Of a stretch of 64,000 bases of DNA, positions 1 through 10,418 are shown piece by piece. The DNA is taken from contig JAWPHD010002631.1 in NCBI GenBank assembly GCA_037043455.1, positions 1 through 64,000 of the forward strand, given 5' to 3'. How positions within the stretch are numbered: the first letter of the stretch is position 1; each line of letters begins with the position of its first letter. This stretch comes from Cyrtodaria siliqua. Its lineage: Eukaryota; Mollusca; Bivalvia; Adapedonta; Hiatellidae. The notes under the pieces are model-generated. The model searched no databases. It saw only the letters and a program-made list of their open reading frames with translations, and had not been told where the DNA came from. The position numbers were made by a program, and so were the translations under genes.

Positions 1-940
1 TCTTATGTCTTGCCGGTCGAGTGCATAGGTGAGAATGAATTTTTACTTCTATTTTTAACTAGGGAACACTATTTTAATATTTTAAATATCTACGGGTAAG
101 GTTTGGTGTTTAGGGTATAGTTATTTAGCAGTCTTATATACTATATGTTTGCTCTCTGATTATTATCAGGGTGCAAACAACTTAGACTGCTTTCGTGAGG
201 TATTTACTTCGTGACAGGGGTGGTGGATCCATCCCGCCACGCAGTATAACTCACACAATTTTTTTTTATATACCCTGGATGCTGAATTCTATCAGAGGAT
301 ATTAGTTTTTACTTGACTATAGAGTTTGTTTACGCCAGTGTTGGCTATATTTGTCATATCTTGGTGAGCACTATTCTAAATACAACGTATCTACCTATTG
401 TATTCAGTTTGACACATTCGCCCAAATCACAATAGGCTATTGTTAGACTCTATTTTTATCTAGAGGCGAGTGTACAGTTTCGAAAATATTTCCACTTCGT
501 AATAATTTTAGTTTCTGATAAGATCTGGTTAATAAAGGATTCTTATATATCTAATATTTATCTATTAAAAGAAGATATTACATTTATTTAGTTATTGTAT
601 GCATATATACAACATATCTTAAGAAAAGTTTGGATTTTGTACTTAGAGGCATTGTTATCATAGAGGATTTTCGAAACTATCCATTACATTATTTAGAAAC
701 TTACTACATACGTTTCAGTTCATTTCCGGTTTAAACAACTTATCTAAAAAAAGGCATCAGCTGGTCTAAATACGTTTGACATCTTTAGTGTAGATGTAGC
801 ACTTTTTCTAAATATAGATATGTTATAGAGTGCATAGGTTGAATGATACGCTGACATTAGATGCGTACATATATAGGCTAGCCGCCTTGTAATACATTGT
901 ACTGCACTGTACTGCACTAGTCCTATGAAGTTTAAATAGT
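1..940. other. Unassigned AT-rich DNA at left edge
   Basis: I see no convincing coding region or RNA gene here. The first 29 bases end in a tag/gtgaga step that resembles the 5' splice site seen at 31825, so the window could open on the tail of a micro-exon, but no acceptor is visible. A 70-codon open frame on the minus strand (744-956) has no recognisable domain and probably arises by chance. Confidence 0.4.
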
Positions 941-1085
941 GTTTTAATAGTGTCAATTATTTTATAGTGTCAATTATTTTATAGTGTTTAAATAGTGTCA
1001 TTTATTTTAGTAAAACAGCATACTGTTACGTCAATCATATTTGACATAGTGACATATATTTGACATAGTGACATACAGTGACATA
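930..1085. repeat. Short tandem repeats (atagtgtc and gacatagt units)
   Basis: Two simple arrays lie side by side. From about 930 to 1000, units ending in atagtgtcaattatttt recur three to four times. From about 1042 to 1085, atttgacatagtgacat-type units recur. They sit directly upstream of the LINE and may be part of its 5' untranslated region. Confidence 0.6.
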
Positions 1086-1088
1086 CAT

Positions 1089-1260
1089 ACACTATTATAT
1101 AGTACAGGCTGTTGTACATTTATTATATATAAATTTAATCATTTACACCGTGTTAACAGTGTGCCGTGGCAAATTTACCCACTTTTATATAGTACAGGGT
1201 GTTGTACACTTATTATATATAGATTTAATCATATCAACTGTGTTAACAGTGTGCCGTCTG
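1089..1260. repeat. 90-bp tandem repeat, about two copies
   Basis: The motif tatatagtacagg occurs at about 1098 and again at about 1188. The sequence that follows (gttgtaca, ttattatatata, gtgttaacagtgtgccgt) is repeated with few changes, giving a period of 90 bp. The array ends about 75 bp before the first ORF1 methionine. Tandem 5' monomers act as promoters in some LINEs, but that role here is inference. Confidence 0.75.
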
Positions 1261-1335
1261 TGGATTAGTATATCTGCATAACATTATTTTTTAGTTACTT
1301 TCCGACTTATCCTAATACTCTCTGAACTTTTTATA

Positions 1336-3762
1336 ATGCAACCTAGAACAAATAACTTGATGGATAATCTGGGTGGGGCCCTATCCAGCAGCGACAAACA
1401 CCATTTAACAAACAATACCTGGTCGTACAAATTAATACTCAAATCTAAAAATAACATCCCTCTGACTCAACAGATTCCCATTATCAAACTCTCTACCATC
1501 ATCTCAACTACTTTCAAAAATAAAATCAACAGAATAGTACCTCTCAAATCAGGAAATCTGCTGTTAGAAACAAAATCGGCAGAGTCCACAAATTCAATTC
1601 TGAAAATAAAACCTCTGTCTTTCAATTCTATCCCTGTTGAGGCGTTTATCCCAACAACTACTACTCGAGAAGGTGTTATTCATCACGTCCCTCTTGACAC
1701 TGACTTAGATGAATTAATATTAAAATTCTTGGACCAGGATCTTAAATCACCAAACATCCTTTCTCTTACAGTACTCCCAAACAAATATGGAATTAATACA
1801 GGAGCAGTTAAGGTGGTTGTCGCTGGGGAGAGTCTCCCCACTAAGCTTCTTATTCACGAAACATACACCTCTTTTGACGTAGAAGATTATATCCCCCCGC
1901 CAATTAGATGTTTCAAATGCAAGGCTTTGGCCATAAAATTGACAAATGTCGCGGGGTGGAAACTTGCGCAAAATGCGCCCAAAATCATCACACAAGTCAG
2001 TGTAAAACTATAACCTACTGCTGTGTGAATTGTGGAGGGACACACTCCACCCGCTATAGAGGCTGTCCTATTTATTCAATAGCCACAAGTATATCTCTTA
2101 TTTCGAAAAATAAAAAGGTCTCGTGGTATGTGGCTAACAAAATATTTCACGCCTCCCACCCTTCTACTGTAAATCACAAGCAAGAAACATACGTCTCGGA
2201 ATTTAACTCAGAAGAATATTGCGCCCCTTCCCCTCAGACTAATACTTGGAATGTTTTGGATAATAATGGATTGGAGGATCTTTCAAACCATGATAAAATA
2301 GTAAAAGATAAAGACTGTCCCAACAAACAGGTTAAATCTTCTATTAATTCCCCTCCGTTTCTTGCAACCCCAATAGCAACCCATAGGGAGACTTCCTATA
2401 CTCCCATTAACTCAACCCCAGACACGGAAGCCTTACCCATTACCCCCCCATACTAACAGTAGCGAACTAAATAAGGGGAAAACTTTATCGACCGCCCCCG
2501 TTGCTCAATATAATGCTTCAACCCCTTTAATAAAAATAACAAATAAACATATTCCCTCCCTATTAGACTTAATAGTACGCCCCTTTAAAGAACATCCTAT
2601 ATTACTGTCTCAAGTCCAAGCCCCTACTTCTCCAGATAAATTAAAAACTGAAACCCAGAACAATCACCAATTGGATATGGAAACTGCGCTAGATAGCGAA
2701 ATGTTACAGAGTAGTTTCTGGGGTCCCAAAGTAAATAGGTTCTACAGGCAAAACGGTCAAATTGTCCGCCTCAACCAACCTGTCCTTGCTCCATCTCAAC
2801 TAACTAAAATACCTACTGAGGCAAATAACTCAATTATTACTAGCAATGACTCTATAGAAGAAAACGCGTGCCTAGAGCAACAATTTACACCTACTAGATT
2901 ATTGGATGGTACCACTACCTTGTCCCGAGTATGCAACAAAGAAATTAAAGTATTAGTTGAAGAGACGGTGTTCCCAATTCAGTTAAGCCCTCCTCTTATA
3001 GATAACCACTACGCCTCTTCCGAGATCGTCAGTAATTCTACAATCTCAGTCTGTAATACTGTCACTCCAACAAACTCACCAAACCCTGACTTTAAGCAAT
3101 CGACCCCAAACCAATTCAGTCTTTCTATCTGCTCTCCCCCAAGTACCTCTGCGAAGATCAGCGATAACAGTTTATTTGACGTGACTTAAAACAAGTCAGT
3201 ATTAACACAGGAAAACATTTACGATTCGAGCTGGTCATCAAACATTAGTATCATACAAAGATCGATCCTGGACCTGGCTGAATTCGATGAGACTCCAACC
3301 CCTAGTACCCCAATTAGGATTATCCCCATATTTCATGAATCTTCCTTCCAAACTTCCCCCAATAGAATAAATGTGACTTATAATTCCAATATTATAAATA
3401 CAAATATAGATGTACTAACTAAAATTACTATCAGATTAATAAATGAAAAAACTAGACCTTGTGGCCCCTTATTAATCTCACATATTCAGAGAGAACTACT
3501 TAAGGCCATAAATCCCCCTCTAGTTAAGGGAATAAGCACAAAATCCAGCCCTCTCATAGTCAATTCCCAACCAGACAGAGATATCCAATTACGAATAACA
3601 AAACATAAAAATTTAAAGAAAAATAGGCTTTTAAAAACTCCTAAAAAAATACCAGATTCTCTTAAAGGGACTAAGACTCCACGAAAGACCATTTCTACAT
3701 CTATAGCCACCAAGCGTCGAAATTCAGACATTAAGAAAAGTATCAATCAGTTTTTGAAATGA
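1336..3762 (+). pseudogene. LINE ORF1, gag-like zinc-knuckle protein, broken
   Basis: ORF1 proteins of this group bind element RNA and assemble the retrotransposition RNP. About 190 codons precede a cluster of three knuckles: CFKC..GFGHKIDKC (1909-1953), CAKCAQNHHTSQC (about 1972-2010) and CVNCGGTHSTRYRGC (about 2022-2067). The first knuckle is split by what looks like a one-base deletion near 1919. The frame returns by a one-base gain at a run of C at about 2442-2449. An in-frame TAA at 3187 interrupts an otherwise open frame that runs to the TGA at 3760. Without these breaks the frame would be about 800 codons, long for an ORF1. The C-terminal part is Ser/Thr/Pro-rich and ends in a basic Lys/Arg tail, with no recognised domain. 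The start is the first Met after the tandem repeats. Confidence 0.8.
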
Positions 3763-6700
3763 ATGATTCAGTTAATATTATTTCTTTTAATGCGGGAGGG
3801 CTAACGCATACCAAACATGCTGAAATTAAACTCTTTTTATATCTTAATCCCGAAGTAGACATCCTATGTATACAGGAAACTAAATTTAATAAAAATAACT
3901 TTAAATCTATTCCAGGATTCAGACATGAATTTAAATTCTTTAAGAAAGATAATAGCTGTGGGGGGCTGGCAGTATATTTTAAGAATTACATTAATTATGA
4001 AGTCATCGATATTGACAACCCCACTGATATTGATAATGAAACCACAATTGAAGTCCAATTGTTTAAAATATTTTATAAAGACTTTTCCTTTATTTTATCT
4101 AATCTTTATTCCAGAAATTGTAATACGAAATCACTTAAACATATCACTAATAAAATAAGTGAATATAAATTTAAAAATGTGATGATTATTACTGGAGATT
4201 TCAACGTCCATCACCAGGCCTGGGGGTCTGATAACTCAAATAATAAAGGCAAAGAAATTTTAACTTGGGTTGATGAAAATAATTTATTTTTATTAAATGA
4301 TGGCTCACCAACACGCTTAGATAAAGGGACGGGAACCCTTACTCACATAGACTTATCCTTCTGCACAAACTCGCTATCTTTAATTTCCCACTGGTCCGTT
4401 TTAAATGACAACTGGGGATCTGATCATTTCCCCATCTTTCTATCAGTCCAATTGTCTTCGGAGAAGATCTCCCACGAGCATTACAATCAGGATAGGTTTA
4501 ATTGTAATAAAGCAGATTGGGACCTCTTTGATATTTTATGTCAAAAACTTAAACCTGATGATTTAATTACAGAAGATATATATATTTTTAATAATAACAT
4601 CACGGACGCTATCCTTAATATAGTCCACCAAAGCGTCCCTATCTACAATAATATGCCTAGAAAGAAAAACGTCCCATGGTGGAATTCTGAATGCAAAGAA
4701 GCCGTTACAAAACGTAAATACATGCTCAACAAACTTAAAAAGATCCATCCGAAGTGAACCTACAAAATGTTAAGCAAGCAGAATATGATTCAAAGAAAAT
4801 TATTACAAAAGCAAAAAAAAGCAACTGGGATGAATTCATAACCTCATGTTCGTTAAAACAAACAAATACAAAACATTTTTGGAATAAAATAAATGGAATA
4901 AGAGGAAAATCCTTCTCATCCATTCCACTATTAAAAACCAACCTGCAATATGCAACTACGAACAAGATAAAGCGGATCTCTTAGCTAAACATTTTTCACA
5001 AGTTTCGAGCAAAAAAAATCTCAGCAAAAATACCAATGATTATCAACATAATTTTGAAAACAATTTTAATACAAAACTAACTGATATAGATGACGATGAT
5101 GACACTAACTATTTACTTATACCTCTTTTTCTCTCTTCGAATTAAAAGATGCAATAAATAGCAGAAAAGATTCCGCTGTGGGACCGGACAAAATATCATA
5201 TATTTTATTTAAGAACATGCCTGACTCCACCCTCAATATTTGGCTATCCCTTTATAATAATATTTGGTCCTCCAAAAAATACCCTGCTTCCTGGAGACTT
5301 GCCTGCGTTATTCCCATTTTAAAACCGAATAAAGACCCTAACGACCCTAAATCCTACCGTCCCATTAGCCTCACCTCCCACCCTAGTAAGCTTATGGAAT
5401 TCATGGTTAAAGTCCGCCTAGAACACTTTTTAGAATCAAATAACTTAATAAATAAATTTCAATCAGGTTTCAGAAAGGGACGTAGTACCCAAGATCAACT
5501 AGCAAGACTCAGTTTTAGCCATTTTTCTCGATTTACAGGCAGCATTTGATCTTGCCTGGAATATAGGAATCCTTTCTAAATTATTTGACATCGGTATTAG
5601 AGGTAATTGTTTTTTCTTCATCAAGGCATTTCTTCAGGAAAGGAAAATTACTGTAAAAGTTGGTGACTCCCTTTCGGATGAGGAGACTCTTGAGAGGGGC
5701 ACCCCTCAAGGATCTATAATCTCCACATTCTTTTTAATGTACTTATAAATGATTTGCCAGATATAATAAAAGAATCAGGAATGGTAATTAGCCAATTTGC
5801 AGACGATAGCAGCACTTGGATTAAGGGGAAAAATCTTGATAAACTACAAATTAAAGCCCAAAAAGGGCTTAATTTAATTTGGGATTGGCTAATAAATGGG
5901 GTTTTAAACTTTCATCTAATAAAACAGTAGGTATGATTTTTGGTAACTCTTTCAGGGTTTCTTTAGATTTACATTTAGGAGATACCAAAATTATATTCAA
6001 TAAAAGTGTTACATTATTAGGTCTCATCTGGGACCGTCGATTAACTTTTAATACACATATATATAATCTTATAGCCAAATGTGAAAAAGATCTAAATTTG
6101 TTACGTATGCTACAAGGAACAGATTTTGGCTCGGATAGAAGATCGCTAATTATTTTATATAAAACCCTGATAAGATCTAAAATTGACTATGGATCCCACG
6201 TTTATTCATGTGCTGCACCGTCACTTCTTCAACAATTAGATATAATCCAAAATAAGGCATTAAGGATAGCATTGGGAGCGCTGAATACAACACCTAAACA
6301 TTTACTAGAACACGAGTCTGGAGTTCTCCCACTACATTTACATAGAGATGAGCAGATGCTGCGTTTCTGGGCCAGGACCCAAACGAGAAAATTATTTAAT
6401 CCTGTTAATGAGATCTTTAAAACAACACACTGCAAAAATAAATTTCGCAAAAAAACAAAACCGTTTGGCACAACAATACTTAATTTAACGCAGGATTATA
6501 AAATAGACAATATAAATATAGCGGACTTTAATCCTAGAGATATTCCACCATGGACTCTAGCCCTACCAAAAGTTGATATCTCCATTACAAACATTAATAA
6601 AAAGCAAGACAACCCTTTACTTATTAAACAAGTTTTTAATGAACATATTGACAATAAATATAGTTCCTATATAAACATTTACACTGACGGATCTAAGGAT

Positions 6701-7540
6701 CCTGTCACAGAACGTGTGGCATCTGCCTTCGTTATCCCCTCGAAAAATATTATTAAAATAAATAGAATTTCTGATGGACTCTCTATTTTTACTGCAGAGC
6801 TGATCGCAATAATCAAGTCCTTAAATGGATCATCCAAAATAAACCTCCCAAATCAGTTATCTTCTCAGATTCCCTCTCTAGCCTTACTTCAATTAAAGAT
6901 AGGACAAGTAAGTCTAGACCAGACCTTATTTCTAACATTTTAATTCTACTCAATAAATGTAATATCCTAAATCTCATAGTTAACTTGGAATGGAGTCCAG
7001 CCAACGTAAATATCGCAGGCAATGAAAAGGCCGACCTTGCCTGCAAGGCAGGGCTAGATCACCCTGCTATCGATAAGGATATTCCCTTCGGACCTTCAGA
7101 AGTTTATTCTGACATTCGTAAAAAAATAAAGGAAAAAGTAAACACTTATTTAACCAATCAAGCCAATAAATTTAAAACGTTTACTAGACTTAGTTGTAAT
7201 TTCAGAAATCATGCCTTATTCTCTGATAATAAACTCCTTAATAAAGCCATAACACGACTCAGAATGGGATACAACTTATTACCATCGAGTTTAGGAAGTC
7301 ATATCATTAAAGATCTTGATAAAAATTGTACTTCCTGTTGTGGGACACACCACTGAACATGTTTTACTTGAATGCAGTCAGCTCGATATAAAAAGGGAAG
7401 AGTTAAAGTTAAAATTACAACAAAGCGCTATACCTTTTAATCTAAATAATCTACTCGACCCACAGAAAAAACATAGGCAATTGTCTTTCAGCGCCCTTAG
7501 TGATTATGTTAAGTCCAACCATTTCGAAAAAAAAATCTAA
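3759..7540 (+). pseudogene. LINE ORF2: endonuclease, reverse transcriptase, RNase H, broken
   Basis: The start codon overlaps the ORF1 stop as ATGA, which suggests translation by termination-reinitiation. The endonuclease (3759 to about 4450) has the motifs IQETK, TGDFNVHHQAWGS and SDHFPI. Reverse transcriptase follows: GPDK and KSYRPISLTS with SGFRKGRST (5178-5510), motif A FLDLQAAFDLAW (about 5528-5560), motif B GTPQGS (about 5700) and motif C FADD (about 5797). RNase H includes YTDGSKD (about 6680), TAELIAI (about 6797), SDSLSS in a shifted frame (about 6865) and GNEKADLACKAG (about 7018). The usual His before GNE is replaced (WSPAN). A C-terminal CxxC...HxxxxC knuckle lies at about 7325-7375. 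The frame changes near 4750, 4970, 5510, 5725, 5885, 6850 and 7340, so no functional protein can be made. Motif order and spacing identify it clearly. Confidence 0.9.
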
Positions 7541-7637
7541 CATATTTTTGCATTTATGACTATATTGTCCATACTTTCATATATATTCACGTTGTAATGG
7601 CAATATCCTGTGTATAATCATCATCAGAAAAAGACAG

Positions 7638-8139
7638 TTAATCTGCTTGTGATTAAATATATACCACCCAAACCCCCTTATATAAGTGGCCGAGTTACAA
7701 TTGAACACTTGATACAGATAGGATATGGGACTGATCCGGTGGACGCGTTGGGGCGTTTTTTGAGTCTGATGACAACGCAGGCACAACGGTCCAGGACCAA
7801 TCACATACTCTTATTTATATAATGCGCCACGACTAAGTGAGTGTGGGGACTGCCCTACCTCACGGCGCCAAGGAAGTGATTATTATAGTCAATCTGCTTG
7901 TGATTAAATATATACCACCCAAACCCCCTTATATAAGTGGCCGAGTTACAATTGAACACTTGATACAGATAGGATATGGAACTGATCCGGTGGACGCGTT
8001 GGGGCGTTTTTTGAGTCTGATGACAACGCAGGCACAACGGTCCAGGACCAATCACATACTCTTATTTATATAATGCGCCACGACTAAGTGAGTGTGGGGA
8101 CTGCCCTACCTCACGGCGCCAAGGAAGTGATTATTATAC
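7638..8139. repeat. 251-bp tandem duplication after the LINE
   Basis: Two nearly identical 251-bp units run from tctgcttgtgattaaat (7641 and 7891) to cgccaaggaagtgattatta. Both include the core gatgacaacgcaggcacaac near 7768 and 8019. Open frames of 70-78 codons inside each unit are by-products of the repetition. The array begins about 100 bp after the ORF2 stop. It may be a 3' UTR feature, or a separate satellite-like element next to the LINE. Confidence 0.85.
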
Positions 8140-8237
8140 ATGTTTAGCTGACTATTGATAGGATTTAACTGACATGGTCCCTATCCTAATAGTAATATAA
8201 GTGCATAAACCTTTAGATTTAGACTAAAACTCTAATG

Positions 8238-8312
8238 TTGAACGGCCGAGTGGATTAGCTTGTATGTTTTGTCTGCTGGGCTCGAAACCACTGATGGTTT
8301 GATTTAAATTCG
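8238..8312 (+). repeat. tRNA-like SINE head
   Basis: The segment has an A-box-like ggccgagtggattagc at about 8244 and a B-box-like gggctcgaaacc at about 8278. Their spacing suits a Leu/Ser-type tRNA-derived RNA polymerase III promoter. A clean acceptor stem is not visible, so a SINE head is more likely than a working tRNA gene. The sequence downstream (from about 8396) is tandemly repeated. Confidence 0.5.
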
Positions 8313-8395
8313 TTCGTTCAGTATAATTGTACCAAATTGTAAACCCTTTCTATTAGAGTAACAACATAATATATAAACTTCGTATGAATAACATT

Positions 8396-8906
8396 GGGTC
8401 ATACTCAGTACTGACTGCCACCTGGTTAGACGGTCGTTGTACTGGCTCTCTGGGTGGTAGTCAACACAGAGACGTACGTTATTCTTCATATGATTATTAT
8501 AAACTACTTAATTAATACAGTTATGATATGGGACTGATCCGGTGGACGCGTTGGGGCGATTTTTGAGTCAGATGACAACGCAGGCACAACGGTCCAGGAC
8601 CAATCACATACTTTTATATATATAATGTCTAGCTATAATTTAAATATTTATATAGTAGACTAAATTTGGGTCATACTCAGTACTGACTGCCACCTGGTTA
8701 GACGGTCGTTGTACTGGATCTCTGGGTGGTGGTCAACACAGAGACGTACGTTATTCTTCATATGATTATTATAAACTACTTAATTAATACAGTTATGATA
8801 TGGGACTGATCCGGTGGACGCGTTGGGGCGATTTTTGAGTCAGATGACAACGCAGGCACAACGGTCCAGGACCAATCACATACTTTTATATATATAATGT
8901 CTAGCT
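8396..8906. repeat. 272-bp tandem duplication sharing a core with the 251-bp array
   Basis: The unit starts gggtcatactcagtactgac at 8396 and again at 8668, giving a period of 272 bp. Its second half (gggactgatccggtggacgc, then gatgacaacgcaggcacaac) matches part of the 251-bp units at 7638-8139. The first half (tgccacctggttagacggtc, then gtcaacacagagacgtacg) is unique to this array. The two arrays therefore share one module next to different partners. Confidence 0.85.
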
Positions 8907-9079
8907 GACCTTTGATAGGAATTACCTGACATGTTTTTACAGACAGAATCTACTTATGTTCATGTACAATAACCTTCAATATTTAGATACATTACTCAAT
9001 TTGTGATTTATCCCTTGTATATACAAATTATGTTTCGCTCCAATATCTCACATAATGTCTATGTATTCCTTTGACCGTT

Positions 9080-9245
9080 GCCCTCCCCAGTGTGACCTCC
9101 TCGTGGTTTTGTGTGGACGAGCAACCCTCCTCAGACCAAGGTCTCTCTCATAGAGAGAGGACTTGAATGCTGAGGAGTTGTGCCCGACAAACGGCATTGG
9201 GTATTTTTATTATTTTTTATTATTTTTTATTATTTTTAATAAATA
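9080..9245 (+). repeat. GC-rich segment with (TTTTTATTA)n tail
   Basis: A relatively GC-rich stretch (9080-9190) containing the short palindrome ctctctcatagagagag ends in three to four copies of attttttatt-type repeats (9200-9240). A short A/T-rich tandem tail is how several I/Jockey-group LINEs end, so this could be the true 3' end of the LINE at 1336-7540 or of another truncated element. The evidence is circumstantial. Confidence 0.35.
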
Positions 9246-9936
9246 TGATATATTTCATTGAGAAACATTAATTATACAACGGGAGCAACGATCAGACATA
9301 ACATGGACAATGTATATATGTAAATAACACACCGAATATTCTTAAACTTCTAGAGATGTGGGATATATGTTAGTATAATAGCTCGCTCGCCACAATTCCG
9401 ACTTTGGTTCATTATACATAGCGGACATCAAAATTCATTGTTTGGTGACAATTGTTGACAGCAATTTAATAAGTAATATACCTACGAAGCTCATTGGTGT
9501 CCCTGGCCTAATATAATAGAAACAACTATAGTAAATATGCATACAGTAATCCGTCATAGACAATACTTAACTTTGTTTAGCTCTTGCCGCCTAGTAACGA
9601 ATACGAATGAATAAATAAATCCCCTATGTATAAAATAATTATGAAATATAGAATGTATAATCAACATAAGAAAAGCACGCCAAAATGCCTAGTGCAACAA
9701 GGCGTGCCAAAATAAAAACTTAAGATAGATAGAGTACCTTCTGTTGCAAAATGTGTGTAAATTACTGTCCCTGACATCCCACACCTTACACTCCTCCCTT
9801 TAAAGTTTACCTTTGTGGAAATTAAAATGCACAGGACATCAAAAAAAATGCGGCAAGTTAGTGATACAAGATATAATCTCGTTTAGTGACACTTGTTTTT
9901 ACTTTTGTGGGTATTTTAAAGTCATCTATATCGAGG
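9246..9936. other. Unassigned DNA with one short hairpin
   Basis: No gene is supported. The only structure noticed is a perfect 7-bp stem, gcacgcc/ggcgtgc, at about 9676-9709. Confidence 0.4.
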
Positions 9937-10418
9937 GCCCCATTTAAAAAAAAAAACTTACGACAATTGTGATCGTTTGTATATTTCGTATGTGCTTTTC
10001 TGTGAATAACACTTTACAAACAAACACGATTTCAATTCATTTTCTTGTACATGTGATAAACTAAGTGCACAAATAATTGTCTGCGTTGAATACTTAGACG
10101 CACAAAAGGTCTTTTTAAAATTCAGAATAATATTTTAATGTAGCATTCAGTATAATTTATTTATTGATTTAGGTTGCTCTATTGAATTTAAAACCAGATA
10201 AACTAGGGCCTTGTTTTGTGAAACAACTTACGACAATTTTGATCGTAAATCGATTTCTTAAATGCTTAAATTACACAATTCAAATAAACAAGATTTCATT
10301 TCATTTTCTTTAGCATGTCATATTTCTGCACTACGTGCACACGTATCTGTCGAGATTCTATGCTTAGGTGAAAAAAGTCAACGATTTTAAAATTTGAGAC
10401 TTAATAAAACAGGGCCCA
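9937..10418. mobile_element. MITE-like element with gggcc termini, duplicated
   Basis: The segment 10205-10418 starts agggccttgttttgtgaaac and ends ataaaacagggccca, which are inverted repeats of the form GGGCCYTGTTTT. A related segment starts at about 9937 (gagggccccattt, then cttacgacaatt) and shares the internal cttacgacaatt.tgatcgt with the second. The two appear to be diverged tandem copies, the first with a lost right end. No coding capacity is present. The superfamily was not determined. Confidence 0.55.

Larger units (their letters stand above)
1060..7600 (+). mobile_element. Degenerate non-LTR retrotransposon (LINE), I/Jockey group
   Basis: The element has the two-ORF layout of I/Jockey-group LINEs. 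ORF1 (1336-3762) is a gag-like protein with zinc knuckles. ORF2 (3759-7540) carries, in order, an apurinic-type endonuclease, reverse transcriptase, RNase H and a C-terminal CCHC. RNase H together with a knuckle-bearing ORF1 fits the I, Nimb, Outcast or LOA lineages; I favour Nimb-like but cannot separate them by eye. Frameshifts and an internal stop show that this copy is inactive. The boundaries are soft: the 5' end could include the tandem repeats from about 1089, and the 3' end could lie shortly after 7540 or at the ATT-rich tail near 9240. No target-site duplication was identified. Confidence 0.85.

Noticed and set aside
7610..8073. Repeated 70-78-codon open frames sharing GRVTIEHLIQIGYGTDPVD
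   Set aside because: They lie inside the 251-bp tandem repeat, end in non-conserved ways and match no family; they are a by-product of the repetition.
8238..8312. Functional tRNA gene
   Set aside because: The A- and B-box-like motifs are present, but no paired acceptor stem or clear anticodon arm could be drawn.
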